Source: an uncultured Pseudogracilibacillus sp.
GTDB taxonomy: Bacteria > Bacillota > Bacilli > Bacillales > Amphibacillaceae
Length of the DNA stretch: 33,268 nucleotides
Assembly (NCBI GenBank): GCA_937960785.1
Contig: CALGOZ010000051.1
Coordinates: 1 to 33,268, forward strand
Direction of reading: 5' to 3'
The notes under the pieces were generated by a model. That model did not search any database. It had not been told where the DNA came from and saw nothing but the letters and a program-made list of their open reading frames with translations. Positions 21,167 to 29,264 of the stretch are shown in pieces. Within the stretch, counting starts at the first letter, position 1. Each line of letters starts with the position of its first letter. Made by a program: the position numbers and the translations under genes.

Positions 21167-22627
21167 ATGTCTTATCTATTTGTCCAAAAACAAATTAGTA
21201 GAAATGAAGCATACATGAAAGAAGAAGTCGGTGCGAAAGTTTCTTATGATGTTGACTTCCGAGAAGTAGTCGTTCTTCATCGAAAAGTGCAACTTTACTA
21301 TATTAACGGTCTTGTCGACGATGTCACTGTCGTACAATTGTTGAAAAAGATAGTTGAAATTAACGATGATGAAGTTGAAGAAGAAAAGTTAGCCAGCATT
21401 ATTCAAAATCGACTCATTAATTTACAAGTGGATCCTCATACGAGTATGGAGAAAATTACTGATGAACTACTTAATGGTTTAATCGCCGTCTTTGTCGATG
21501 GTGAACGGGAAGCCTTCGTTGTCGATGTTCGTTACTATCCTGGCCGAGAGCCCGAAGAACCAGATACGGAACGAGTTATCCGAGGTTCAAGAGATGGTTT
21601 TACGGAAAATATTATAAATAACACAGCATTAATTCGGCGGCGAATTAAAGATAAAGGGTTACGAAATGAAATCGTTCGTGTCGGTACACGTTCTAAATCG
21701 GATATATGTATTAGTTACATTGATTCGGTTGCAAATGAAGAGTTCGTAAAAATTATTAAAGAAAAATTAGAAGAAATTCACATCGATCAAATTGTGATGG
21801 CTGATAAAGCTTTAATTGAACTTTTTTTTAATAAAAAATGGAGTCCCTTTCCAATCGTCCGTTTTACGGAACGTCCAGATGTAGCGGCGCATCACATTTT
21901 ATCCGGTTATGTCATCTTAATTGTCGATACATCACCAAATGTGATTATGATTCCAACGACGTATTTCGATCACTTGGAACATGCAGAAGAATTTCGACAG
22001 ACACCTTCTGTTGGAACGTTCATTCGTTGGATTCGAATAACTGCTGTTTTGGCATCGGTATTCTTACTTCCGATTTGGTATTTATTCATTAAAGAGCCAG
22101 ATCTTTTACCAGAAGCCCTATCATTTATTGGACCTAAAGAGATGGGTAATGTTCCAATTGCTCTACAAATTATTTTAGCAGATGTTGGGGTAGAGTTTTT
22201 ACGCATGGCAGCGATTCATACACCGACCCCCCTTGCTACTGCTTTAGGTTTAATTGCGGCTGTCTTAATCGGTGATATTGCTATTGATGTGGGCTTATTT
22301 AGTCCGGAAGTTATTTTATACGTCGCTGTAAGTACAGTTGGATTTTACGTTACACCTAGTTATGAGCTAAGTGTTGCGAACAAAATTATGAAAATGTTTA
22401 TTTTACTCGCATCTATATTTTTTGGTGTGTATGGATTTTTAATAAGCTCTACCGTAAGTTTAATATATCTTGTACAAATGAACGCTTTACAAATTCCATA
22501 TATGTGGCCATTTATTCCGTTTAATTTACCAGCTTTTTTCCGCTTCGTGTTTCGCTTGCCGATCTCGATTGATACTAAAAGGCCTCGGATTGTTCGACCG
22601 AAAGATTTAAATCGTCAATCATTATAA
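21167..22627 (+). CDS. spoVAF: Stage V sporulation protein AF (GerA-family)
   Basis: SpoVAF resembles the A subunits of germinant receptors and in B. subtilis acts with the receptors early in germination. The 486-residue product has a cytoplasmic N-terminal region of about 285 residues, which includes the GerA-type element ISYIDSVANEEFV. At least four membrane segments follow between about 292 and 455, with the conserved RMAAIHTPTPLATALGLIAAV region. The protein ends with a basic tail. ATG 21167 follows TAAGGAG. Its neighbours, spoVAB before and lysA after, match the outer edges of the B. subtilis operon; the middle is missing. It is SpoVAF rather than a GerXA on context, since no GerXB or GerXC genes follow. 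Confidence 0.92.
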   Translation: MSYLFVQKQISRNEAYMKEEVGAKVSYDVDFREVVVLHRKVQLYYINGLVDDVTVVQLLKKIVEINDDEVEEEKLASIIQNRLINLQVDPHTSMEKITDELLNGLIAVFVDGEREAFVVDVRYYPGREPEEPDTERVIRGSRDGFTENIINNTALIRRRIKDKGLRNEIVRVGTRSKSDICISYIDSVANEEFVKIIKEKLEEIHIDQIVMADKALIELFFNKKWSPFPIVRFTERPDVAAHHILSGYVILIVDTSPNVIMIPTTYFDHLEHAEEFRQTPSVGTFIRWIRITAVLASVFLLPIWYLFIKEPDLLPEALSFIGPKEMGNVPIALQIILADVGVEFLRMAAIHTPTPLATALGLIAAVLIGDIAIDVGLFSPEVILYVAVSTVGFYVTPSYELSVANKIMKMFILLASIFFGVYGFLISSTVSLIYLVQMNALQIPYMWPFIPFNLPAFFRFVFRLPISIDTKRPRIVRPKDLNRQSL

Positions 22628-22764
22628 TTATTTTATGTTATAGAACATGTTAGAGTGGATTACGGATTATAATGATGAATACTTTCGTTTTCTTTCATAA
22701 TATGGTACATTGTTTCTATTGAATATACCTAAGTATCATTAGACAATAGTAGGAGAGAAATTTG

Positions 22765-24090
22765 ATGTTACAACATCATCCGTTTATGGTAAATAACGAA
22801 GGTCACTTAGAAATTGATGGAGTTGACACCGTTCATTTGGCAACACAATTTGGAACACCATTATATGTATATGATGTTTCCCTTATAAGAAAAAATTGCC
22901 GAGCCTTTGTCGATACATTCCAATCATTAGGGGTAAAATCAAAAGTATCCTATGCAAGTAAAGCTTTTTCTTCAATTGCTATGTTACAAGTAATTGAAGA
23001 AGAAGGACTCGGTCTCGATGTCGTGTCAAAAGGTGAATTATACACTGCAATTAAGGCAAATTTTCCTCGGGAGAAAATACAGTTTCATGGCAATAATAAG
23101 AGTCGTGCAGAATTGGAAATGGCGCTTGAGTATGGTGTCGGAACGATTATAATAGACAACTTTTATGAAATTCAATTGTTAGAACAATTAGCCCGCGATA
23201 AGCGTAAGCGGGTAGACGTTCTGTTACGCTTAACACCAGGAATTGAGTCGGAAACTCACCGATATATTATGACTGGAAATGAAGACTCTAAATTTGGCTT
23301 TAATGTACAAAATGGACAAGCTGATGAAGCTTTTAAACGGGTGAAAGATAGTGAATATTTAAATTTACGTGGTATCCACAATCATATCGGTTCGCAAATA
23401 TTTACCACAAAAAGTTTCGCTCTATCGATCGATATATTATTCAACGTAATAAAAAAATGGTACGAAATTGATCGATTTATACCTGAAGTTATTAATTTGG
23501 GTGGTGGCTTCGGTATTCGCTATACAAAAGAGGACGAACCACTCCCACTTAAAAAGTATGTTGAAGCAATCGTTGAACAAGTTAGTTTAAAAGCTAAAGA
23601 ACTCGATTTTCCACTTCCAGAAATTTGGATTGAACCTGGTCGTTCAATCGTCGGTGATAGTGGAATTACGTTATATACAATTGGTTCGATGAAAGAAATC
23701 GAAGGAGTTCGTAAATACGTTGCTGTTGATGGGAGCATGGCCGATAATATTCGTCCGGCTTTATACGACGCAAAGTATGAAGGAATCATTGCAAATAAGG
23801 CATTAAAGCCTCCTGTCGAAACAGTATCAATCGCTGGAAAAGCATGTGAATCTGGCGATATGATTATTTGGGATTTACAAGTTCCAGAAGTTGAGCATGG
23901 TGATATACTTGCTGTTTTTTCAACGGGAGCCTACGGCTATGCAATGGCAAGTAATTACAATCGTCTACGCCGACCAGCTGTCGTCTTTGTTGAAAAAGGT
24001 CACGCTAAAGTCGTCGTAAAGCGTGAAAGCTTAGAAGATTTAATAAAAAATGATGTAACATATATTGATTCTGCACAAAAAATTGAGTAA
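22765..24090 (+). CDS. lysA: Diaminopimelate decarboxylase
   Basis: LysA converts meso-diaminopimelate to lysine with pyridoxal phosphate. The 441-residue product has the PLP lysine Lys66 in VSYASKAFSS, the HNHIGSQI element, the glycine-rich GGGFGI, the EPGRSIVGDSG motif and CESGD near the C-terminus. The start is ATG 22765, seven bases after AGGAGAG; the overlapping TTG at 22762 is less likely. The 137-base spacer before it has only a weak promoter-like pair (TTGTTT at 22710-22715 and TATCAT at 22734-22739). It shows none of the size or conserved helices of a lysine riboswitch. Confidence 0.97.
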   Translation: MLQHHPFMVNNEGHLEIDGVDTVHLATQFGTPLYVYDVSLIRKNCRAFVDTFQSLGVKSKVSYASKAFSSIAMLQVIEEEGLGLDVVSKGELYTAIKANFPREKIQFHGNNKSRAELEMALEYGVGTIIIDNFYEIQLLEQLARDKRKRVDVLLRLTPGIESETHRYIMTGNEDSKFGFNVQNGQADEAFKRVKDSEYLNLRGIHNHIGSQIFTTKSFALSIDILFNVIKKWYEIDRFIPEVINLGGGFGIRYTKEDEPLPLKKYVEAIVEQVSLKAKELDFPLPEIWIEPGRSIVGDSGITLYTIGSMKEIEGVRKYVAVDGSMADNIRPALYDAKYEGIIANKALKPPVETVSIAGKACESGDMIIWDLQVPEVEHGDILAVFSTGAYGYAMASNYNRLRRPAVVFVEKGHAKVVVKRESLEDLIKNDVTYIDSAQKIE

Positions 24091-24128
24091 CGTTTTATAT
24101 AGGACAAATAAAGGGGATGAAAATAGCG

Positions 24129-24557
24129 ATGAAAAAAGGATATATTTTAATGGAAAATGGTAATAAAATTGAATTCGAATTGTATGAAAAAGAAGCTCCA
24201 GGAACAGTTGAAAACTTTACGAAATTAGCTCAAGATGGGTTTTATGATGGATTGACGTTTCACCGGGTAATTCCAGGTTTTGTTAGCCAAGGCGGTTGTC
24301 CAATCGGTAACGGTACCGGTGGGCCTGGTTATACGATTAAGTGTGAGACAGAAGGTAATCCACATAAGCATGTTGAAGGTGCTTTATCGATGGCCCATGC
24401 GGGGAAAGATACTGGCGGTTCGCAATTTTTCATCGTTCATGAACCACAACCACATTTAGATGGAGTTCATACTGTATTCGGTCAAGTTACTTCTGGTGTG
24501 GAACATGCAAAAAATATGTCAAATGGCGATGTGATAAAAGAAATCGTCGTTGAATAA
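24129..24557 (+). CDS. ppiB: Peptidyl-prolyl cis-trans isomerase, cyclophilin type
   Basis: This cytoplasmic cyclophilin catalyses proline isomerisation during folding. The product is 142 residues, close to the B. subtilis PpiB length. It has the active-site FHRVIPGFVSQGG, the GTGGPGYTIKCE loop, and GGSQFFIVHEPQPHLDG. Two in-frame ATGs are possible. The one at 24117 directly abuts AAGGGG and leaves no spacing; the one at 24129 gives the family N-terminus MKKGYILMENGNKIEFELY and is chosen. It is 38 bases after lysA, probably the same transcript. Confidence 0.96.
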   Translation: MKKGYILMENGNKIEFELYEKEAPGTVENFTKLAQDGFYDGLTFHRVIPGFVSQGGCPIGNGTGGPGYTIKCETEGNPHKHVEGALSMAHAGKDTGGSQFFIVHEPQPHLDGVHTVFGQVTSGVEHAKNMSNGDVIKEIVVE

Positions 24558-24744
24558 TTTATTTTTCTTTTTACTTATTCTGCTTTTGTCTTTTTACGTA
24601 TTCGTTATCAATTCGTCCTTAATAGAAAAGCGTAACAATGAGTCCAGTTTTCACATATAATAAAAGAAATCTAAACTATAGAATAACGAAATAAAGAAGA
24701 GAACTCATTTAGTTCTTAAAATAACGATAAATGAGGAGTTTATG

Positions 24745-25113
24745 ATGCTAATACGTTATAAAAAAAGCCAAGAAAAAATTGCGATGGGATTATTATCGTT
24801 TATGCCAGAAAATAACGATGTTAAATCGCTACAGCAATTGATTCGACAGTACGAATCCGATGATACTTGGCACCTTTATTTCTGGCGAGAAGATGAAGAT
24901 ATTATCGGTTTAATTGGCTTACGCATTGATAAAGACGAACGTGTAATTATCCAACATATATCGGTAAATCCATCGTTTCGAAATAGTGGTATAGGTCGAA
25001 CAATGGTTGCTGAAATTCGCAAACTTTATGCTGATCAATATGAAGTTTGTGGTGATGATGCAACAGAGCCTTTTTTACGTAAGTGTAGTGCAGACGAAAC
25101 AGATGCATTGTAA
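24745..25113 (+). CDS. ribT: GNAT-family acetyltransferase RibT
   Basis: RibT is the small N-acetyltransferase-fold protein encoded at the end of the riboflavin operon in B. subtilis; its substrate is not firmly known. The product is 122 residues, close to the family length. The acetyl-CoA motif appears as ISVNPSFRNSGIGRTMVAEI (Q/RxxGxG/A type). The start is ATG 24745, six bases after GAGGAG; the ATG at 24742 is too close. No ribD, ribE, ribA or ribH and no FMN riboswitch are present in the 187-base spacer upstream. The spacer shows only a small AGAACT/AGTTCT hairpin. A terminator follows. Confidence 0.85.
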   Translation: MLIRYKKSQEKIAMGLLSFMPENNDVKSLQQLIRQYESDDTWHLYFWREDEDIIGLIGLRIDKDERVIIQHISVNPSFRNSGIGRTMVAEIRKLYADQYEVCGDDATEPFLRKCSADETDAL

Positions 25114-25115
25114 AG

Positions 25116-25142
25116 AAAACCAGCAAAACTGCTGGTTTTTTT
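25116..25142 (+). terminator. Intrinsic terminator after ribT
   Basis: AAAACCAGCA (25116-25125) pairs exactly with TGCTGGTTTT (25130-25139) across a 4-base loop, with the T-run extending to 25142. Confidence 0.9.
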
Positions 25143-25170
25143 CTATCATTAAAGACGTTTACAATTAAGT

Positions 25171-25199
25171 TAGGCAAAAATTAGAAAAGAAAGTATAAT
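25171..25199 (+). promoter_or_regulatory. Sigma-A promoter of scpA-scpB
   Basis: TAGGCA (25171-25176), a 17-base spacer and a perfect TATAAT (25194-25199) lie about 38 bases ahead of scpA. Confidence 0.55.
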
Positions 25200-25236
25200 T
25201 GTAAGAGAAGCGCTATTTTTAGAAAGAGGTTAATCG

Positions 25237-25971
25237 ATGGAACGACAATATAAGGTCAAATTAGATTCCTTTGAAGGTCCGCTCGACTTACTTTTACATT
25301 TAGTTAATCAGATGGAGATTGATTTATACGATATACCAGTTGCGGAAATTACTCATCAATACATCGAATTTATCCGTGCGATGGAACGGATCGAGTTAAA
25401 TATTGCTAGTGAATATTTAGTAATGGCCGCGACACTATTAGAAATTAAAAGTGCCATGTTATTACCAAAAAAAGAAGTTGTATTAGATGACGATGAATAC
25501 GAAGAGGATCCACGTGACCAACTAATCGCACAATTAATTGAATATCGTAAATATAAAGAAGCAGCCGAGCAGCTACAACAGAAAGAACTAGAAGAAAATG
25601 AAATATATACCCGTCCACCGATAACTTTTGACAATCTATTAGATGAGGCACCACAACTTCCCGGTGATGTATCGCTCTATGATATGTTAGATGCTGTCGA
25701 TCGTATGTTGCAACGAAAGTCGTGGAATCGACCTTTAGAGACGACGATTCAACGGGAAGATTTATCGATTGAAGAGCGAATGGAAGAAATAATCGAATTA
25801 GTTGATAAGGCGGAGGATGCAATTGCCTTTGAACAACTTTTTCCTTATCCAAGTCGAAGTTATATCGTTACGACCTTGCTAGCAATATTACAGTTAATTA
25901 AAGCGAACAAAGTAAGTTGTATGCAATCTTCTCATTTTGAACCAATCTACGTATATAGAAAGGGTAGTTGA
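25237..25971 (+). CDS. scpA: Segregation and condensation protein A (kleisin)
   Basis: ScpA bridges the SMC ATPase heads and, with ScpB, forms the bacterial condensin. The 244-residue product starts with the conserved YKVKLDSFEGPLDLLLHLV, which binds the SMC neck. It continues through an acidic linker (DDDEYEEDPRDQ) and ends in the C-terminal winged helix with AFEQLFPYPSR.YIVTTLLAILQLIK. ATG 25237 follows AAAGAGG. Its TGA stop is within a few bases of the scpB start, as usual for this pair. Confidence 0.96.
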   Translation: MERQYKVKLDSFEGPLDLLLHLVNQMEIDLYDIPVAEITHQYIEFIRAMERIELNIASEYLVMAATLLEIKSAMLLPKKEVVLDDDEYEEDPRDQLIAQLIEYRKYKEAAEQLQQKELEENEIYTRPPITFDNLLDEAPQLPGDVSLYDMLDAVDRMLQRKSWNRPLETTIQREDLSIEERMEEIIELVDKAEDAIAFEQLFPYPSRSYIVTTLLAILQLIKANKVSCMQSSHFEPIYVYRKGS

Positions 25972-25976
25972 ACGAT

Positions 25977-26576
25977 ATGGAAACTGTACAATTAGATACA
26001 GTAAAATTAAAAGGGATCATTGAAGGATTGTTATTTGCTTCTGGAGATGAAGGATTAACGATTAAGCAGATGAGCGAAATCATTCAAGTCGAACCGAAGC
26101 GAATCGAGCATATTCTCGAAGAATTATCCTTCGATTATGAACATGAACAACGCGGAGTAATGATTTTACGTTCTAATGAAGTATATCATTTAACGACGAA
26201 GCCCGAACATAACGAATATTATAAACGTTATATTCAAAATCCTCGTTCGTCAAGAATGTCCCAGGCAAGCTTAGAAACGTTAGCAATTATTGCCTATCAA
26301 CAACCGATTACGAAAGCTGAAATAGAAGAAATTAGAGGTGTAAACAGCGATTATGCAATCCAAACTTTAATCGCCCGATCTTTAATTGAAAAGGTAGGAC
26401 GAAAAGATACGGTCGGTCGGCCGAATTTATATGGTACAACGAAAGAGTTTTTAACTTATTTTGGCTTGACGTCCCTTGATGATTTACCTCCTTTACCGAA
26501 AGATATAACAAAAGACCAGGTTGTAGAAGAGGCAGATCTTTTCTTCGATGACCATATGAAGACAGAAGAGACTTAA
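25977..26576 (+). CDS. scpB: Segregation and condensation protein B
   Basis: ScpB dimers wrap the ScpA linker in the SMC condensin complex. The 199-residue product has two winged-helix domains: the first begins KGIIEGLLFASGDEGLT, and the second has LETLAIIAYQQPITKAEIEEIRGV and GRKDTVGRPNLYGTTKEFL. The start chosen is ATG 25977, which gives the family-like N-terminus. A TTG at 25968 overlaps the scpA stop and sits too close to the ribosome site (AGGG at 25961-25964). The AGGG-ATG spacing of 12 is long, so start assignment is less sure than identity. A terminator follows; ypuF/ypuI-like genes found nearby in B. subtilis are absent. Confidence 0.94.
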   Translation: METVQLDTVKLKGIIEGLLFASGDEGLTIKQMSEIIQVEPKRIEHILEELSFDYEHEQRGVMILRSNEVYHLTTKPEHNEYYKRYIQNPRSSRMSQASLETLAIIAYQQPITKAEIEEIRGVNSDYAIQTLIARSLIEKVGRKDTVGRPNLYGTTKEFLTYFGLTSLDDLPPLPKDITKDQVVEEADLFFDDHMKTEET

Positions 26577-26639
26577 ATAATAAAGAAAAAAAGAGTCGTT
26601 TACTATAATAAAGTACGATATACATAACTAAATTTAGCT

Positions 26640-26685
26640 GGACTGAGTTTATTTGAGAGGGAATAACTCAGTCCTTTTTTATTTT
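26640..26685 (+). terminator. Intrinsic terminator after scpB
   Basis: GGACTGAGTT (26640-26649) pairs with AACTCAGTCC (26665-26674). After a one-base bulge, ATT pairs with AAT, and TTTTTTATTTT follows. The GGACTGA/TCAGTCC core is the same as in the terminator after spoVS. Confidence 0.88.
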
Positions 26686-26714
26686 CAGCCTCGTCTTTAT
26701 TAGATAGATTTAAC

Positions 26715-26743
26715 TCATTTTATAAACGAAACAAGCATACGAT
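26715..26743 (+). promoter_or_regulatory. Sigma-E promoter of dacB-spmA-spmB
   Basis: TCATTTT (26715-26721) matches six of seven positions of the sigma-E -35, and after 14 bases CATACGAT (26736-26743) matches seven of eight of the -10. The homologous B. subtilis operon is sigma-E dependent. Confidence 0.65.
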
Positions 26744-26787
26744 TAAAGTAAAGGAATTAATAGCATGCAAGAGGGGTTGCGAAAGGG

Positions 26788-27888
26788 ATGCGAATTAAGG
26801 TAATTGTAATCGTTTTATTATTAATTGGCGCTCTTTTTTTTACTGAAAGAGTTGGCCATGCTTATTCGAGAGCAATTTCAGCTGAACAAGCAATTGTAAT
26901 CGATGGTAATTCGGGCAGGGTCTTATTTGATAAGAATAGTGATGAGCAACGACCAATTGCAAGTATTACAAAAGTAATGACTGCTCTCTTGGCAATTGAA
27001 TATGGTAATTTAAAAGAGAAAGTAATCGTATCGAAAGAAGCAACGGAAGTGATTGGTTCCTCTATTTATTTACAACCAGAGGAACAAATAACATTAGAGG
27101 ATTTATTATATGGGTTAATGTTACGTTCTGGAAATGATGCTGCAATGGCAATTGCTGAACATATTGGAGGAAGTGTAGAAGGGTTCGTCTTTTTAATGAA
27201 TGAAAAAGCGAAATACCTTGGTATGACAAATACGAACTTTATGAATCCCCACGGTCTCGATGAGGAGCACCACTACTCTTCTGCCTACGATATCGCTTTA
27301 TTGATGAAACATGCGATTCAAAATGAAACATTTCAGAAGATATCTAGCACTTCTTCATACTTATCAGCTAATCGCGATTATAGATGGTTTAACAAAAATA
27401 AGCTACTAACCCACCTATATCCTCATTGCACAGGTGGTAAGACAGGTTTTACTAAAAGCGCGGGACGGACACTTGTAACAACCGCAGAAAAGGAAGGAAT
27501 ATCACTTATTGCTGTGACATTAAATGCAGGGGATGACTGGAATGATCATATAACATTATATGAACATTATTTTTCTAATTTAAAGCCGAAGACGCTCGAG
27601 AAAAAAGGGAATCGTTCAATCTCTTTACAAGGTGACGGGGAAAGGGAAGTTTGGATTGATGAATCGATTGTACTTCCATTCTTAGATGAGGAAATTTCTC
27701 AATTACAGAAACAAATTATCGTTAAAAAAACTCCTACAACAAATCGAATTGGTTATTTAACGATTGAACTTGATAATAAGCCCGTAATGACTGTTCCTTT
27801 ATACGAAGCTAAACCGTTAATTGTTACATTTTTTGAGGAAGTAAGGGGTCTTATCCCGTACATAGTAGGTTATGATGTAAATGGTTAA
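26788..27888 (+). CDS. dacB: D-alanyl-D-alanine carboxypeptidase DacB (PBP5*, spore cortex)
   Basis: DacB controls cross-linking of spore cortex peptidoglycan from the mother-cell side. The 366-residue product has a signal peptide (about 1-25, ending near GHAYS), catalytic Ser59-Ile-Thr-Lys62, Ser114-Gly-Asn116 and Lys218-Thr-Gly220. The C-terminal domain with FFEEVRGLIPYI could associate with the membrane. ATG 26788 follows GAGGGG. The stop overlaps the spmA start by eight bases. The sigma-E promoter and the spmA-spmB neighbours separate it from DacF and DacA. Confidence 0.94.
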   Translation: MRIKVIVIVLLLIGALFFTERVGHAYSRAISAEQAIVIDGNSGRVLFDKNSDEQRPIASITKVMTALLAIEYGNLKEKVIVSKEATEVIGSSIYLQPEEQITLEDLLYGLMLRSGNDAAMAIAEHIGGSVEGFVFLMNEKAKYLGMTNTNFMNPHGLDEEHHYSSAYDIALLMKHAIQNETFQKISSTSSYLSANRDYRWFNKNKLLTHLYPHCTGGKTGFTKSAGRTLVTTAEKEGISLIAVTLNAGDDWNDHITLYEHYFSNLKPKTLEKKGNRSISLQGDGEREVWIDESIVLPFLDEEISQLQKQIIVKKTPTTNRIGYLTIELDNKPVMTVPLYEAKPLIVTFFEEVRGLIPYIVGYDVNG

Positions 27889-28468
27889 CTATATTTGGAT
27901 TAGTATGGCGGTAATCGGTATTATTTATGCGATGTTTAACGGTACGATGGAAGATGTGAATGAAGCGCTTTTTAAAAGTGCTGATGAAGCGGTTCATTTA
28001 TCGATTAGTTTAATTAGTGTACTTGTCTTTTGGTTAGGGATGATGAAGATTGCAGAAAAGGCTAACTTGTTAAAACGTTTAGCGCAACTATTTCGGCCAG
28101 TCGTTACCAAGCTATTTCCAGAATTACCGAAAAATCATCCGGCAATCGGTTATATTTTATCGAATATAACAGCAAATATCTTTGGCTTAGGCAGTGCTGC
28201 AACGCCAATCGGATTAAAAGCAATGGAGGAAATGAAGAAGTTAAGTAAATCGAAAACAGCATCCCGTTCGATGATTACTTTTTTAGCTTTAAATACATCG
28301 AGTTTAACGTTAGTTCCGACAACCGTCATTGCCATAAGAATGCAATATGGATCAACTACTCCAACAGCTATTGTTGGAACAACTATTGTCGCAACGATTA
28401 CATCTACTGTTTTTGCGATTTTGTTTGATCGTTTATTTTATTATTTTGAAAGCCGAAAACGGAAATAA
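27881..28468 (+). CDS. spmA: Spore maturation protein A
   Basis: SpmA is a polytopic membrane protein with a nucleoside-transporter gate domain. With SpmB it is needed for full dehydration of the spore core. The 195-residue product has about four membrane segments and conserved stretches AMFNGTMEDVNEA, VLVFWLGMMKIAE, HPAIGYILSNITANIFGLGSAATPIGLKAME and SRSMITFLALNTSSLTL. ATG 27881 overlaps the dacB end and lacks a strong ribosome site of its own, so translation is probably coupled to dacB. The N-terminus MVNYIW.S fits the family. Confidence 0.95.
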   Translation: MVNYIWISMAVIGIIYAMFNGTMEDVNEALFKSADEAVHLSISLISVLVFWLGMMKIAEKANLLKRLAQLFRPVVTKLFPELPKNHPAIGYILSNITANIFGLGSAATPIGLKAMEEMKKLSKSKTASRSMITFLALNTSSLTLVPTTVIAIRMQYGSTTPTAIVGTTIVATITSTVFAILFDRLFYYFESRKRK

Positions 28469-28498
28469 GCAGGAAAACGATATTACGGAGTGGGCAAA

Positions 28499-29032
28499 AT
28501 GGGAATAATAACAGTTATAAGTATTTGGATTATTCCAGTAATGCTTTTGATTATACTACTTGTCGCCTTGTATCAACGGCTACCAGCTTATGAATTATTC
28601 GTCGAGGGCGGGAAGGAAGGAATTGAAATAGCTTTTTCTTTACTACCTTTTTTAGTTGGGATGATTGTAGCGATTACGATTTTACGTAGTTCGGGGGCCT
28701 TAGATGCCTTTGTTTCTTTACTTACACCAATTCTAGCTTTACTAAACATTCCGCCAGAAATTGTTCCACTAGCCTTATTACGACCAATTTCGGGTACCGC
28801 AGCCCTTAGCTTAACAGCTGAATTAACTAATACTTACGGTCCGGATTCTTTTATTGGTAGACTTGCAGCAACAATGCAAGGGAGTACCGATACGACCCTT
28901 TATATTTTGACTATTTATTTCGGAGCCGTCGGGGTGACGAAAATGCGTTATGCCCTTAAGGTAGGCTTGTTAGCTGATCTTGTTGGAATTATGATGGCAA
29001 TCGTTATAACTTCAATCGTCTTTGGACCGTAA
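28499..29032 (+). CDS. spmB: Spore maturation protein B
   Basis: SpmB is the partner of SpmA in spore core dehydration. The 177-residue gate-domain membrane protein has VEGGKEGIEIAFSLLPFLVGMIVAI, the RPISGTAALSLTAEL motif and GRLAATMQGSTDTTLYILTIYFGAVG. The start is ATG 28499, eight bases after GGAG (28487-28490); an in-frame GTG at 28490 shares a base with that site and is rejected. The TAA stop lies in the loop of its own terminator. Confidence 0.95.
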   Translation: MGIITVISIWIIPVMLLIILLVALYQRLPAYELFVEGGKEGIEIAFSLLPFLVGMIVAITILRSSGALDAFVSLLTPILALLNIPPEIVPLALLRPISGTAALSLTAELTNTYGPDSFIGRLAATMQGSTDTTLYILTIYFGAVGVTKMRYALKVGLLADLVGIMMAIVITSIVFGP

Positions 29033-29049
29033 CTGGTCCGCTTTTTTTT
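29023..29049 (+). terminator. Intrinsic terminator overlapping the spmB stop
   Basis: GGACC (29024-29028) pairs with GGTCC (29035-29039), and a flanking T-G pair adds to it. The 6-base loop contains part of the TAA stop and eight T residues follow. The short stem may be partly blocked by ribosomes ending spmB. Confidence 0.7.
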
Positions 29050-29191
29050 GACATTTTTGTGAAATACCACACATTTGTAAAGGAATTACCTTAATTTTCA
29101 TCATATTTTCATAAAGAACCGTTATTTTATCAATAGTTACGTTTATTATATTAAAAAGTTTAAAAAAGATTTGACATTAAGTATAAATATT

Positions 29192-29220
29192 TTCGTTAAC
29201 AGTTTTAAATATGGTATTAT
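29192..29220 (+). promoter_or_regulatory. Extended -10 promoter of rluB-resABC
   Basis: TGG-TATTAT (29212-29220) is an extended -10, with a weak -35 TTCGTT (29192-29197) 17 bases away. The upstream TTGACA at 29171-29176 has no -10 at usable spacing. Confidence 0.5.
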
Positions 29221-29264
29221 GAGCAAAGGAACTGTTCATCTATTATTAAACAAAAGGTGATTTC

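Noticed and set aside
22628..22764. Lysine riboswitch upstream of lysA
   Set aside because: The spacer is only 137 bases and lacks the five-helix core; only a weak ATGTT/AACAT hairpin is present.
24558..24744. FMN riboswitch upstream of ribT
   Set aside because: None of the conserved RFN sequence blocks is present; only a 6-bp hairpin is seen.
25445..25852. 135-codon minus-strand ORF opposite scpA
   Set aside because: Longest antisense frame in the window, but composition follows scpA codons and no motif is recognised.
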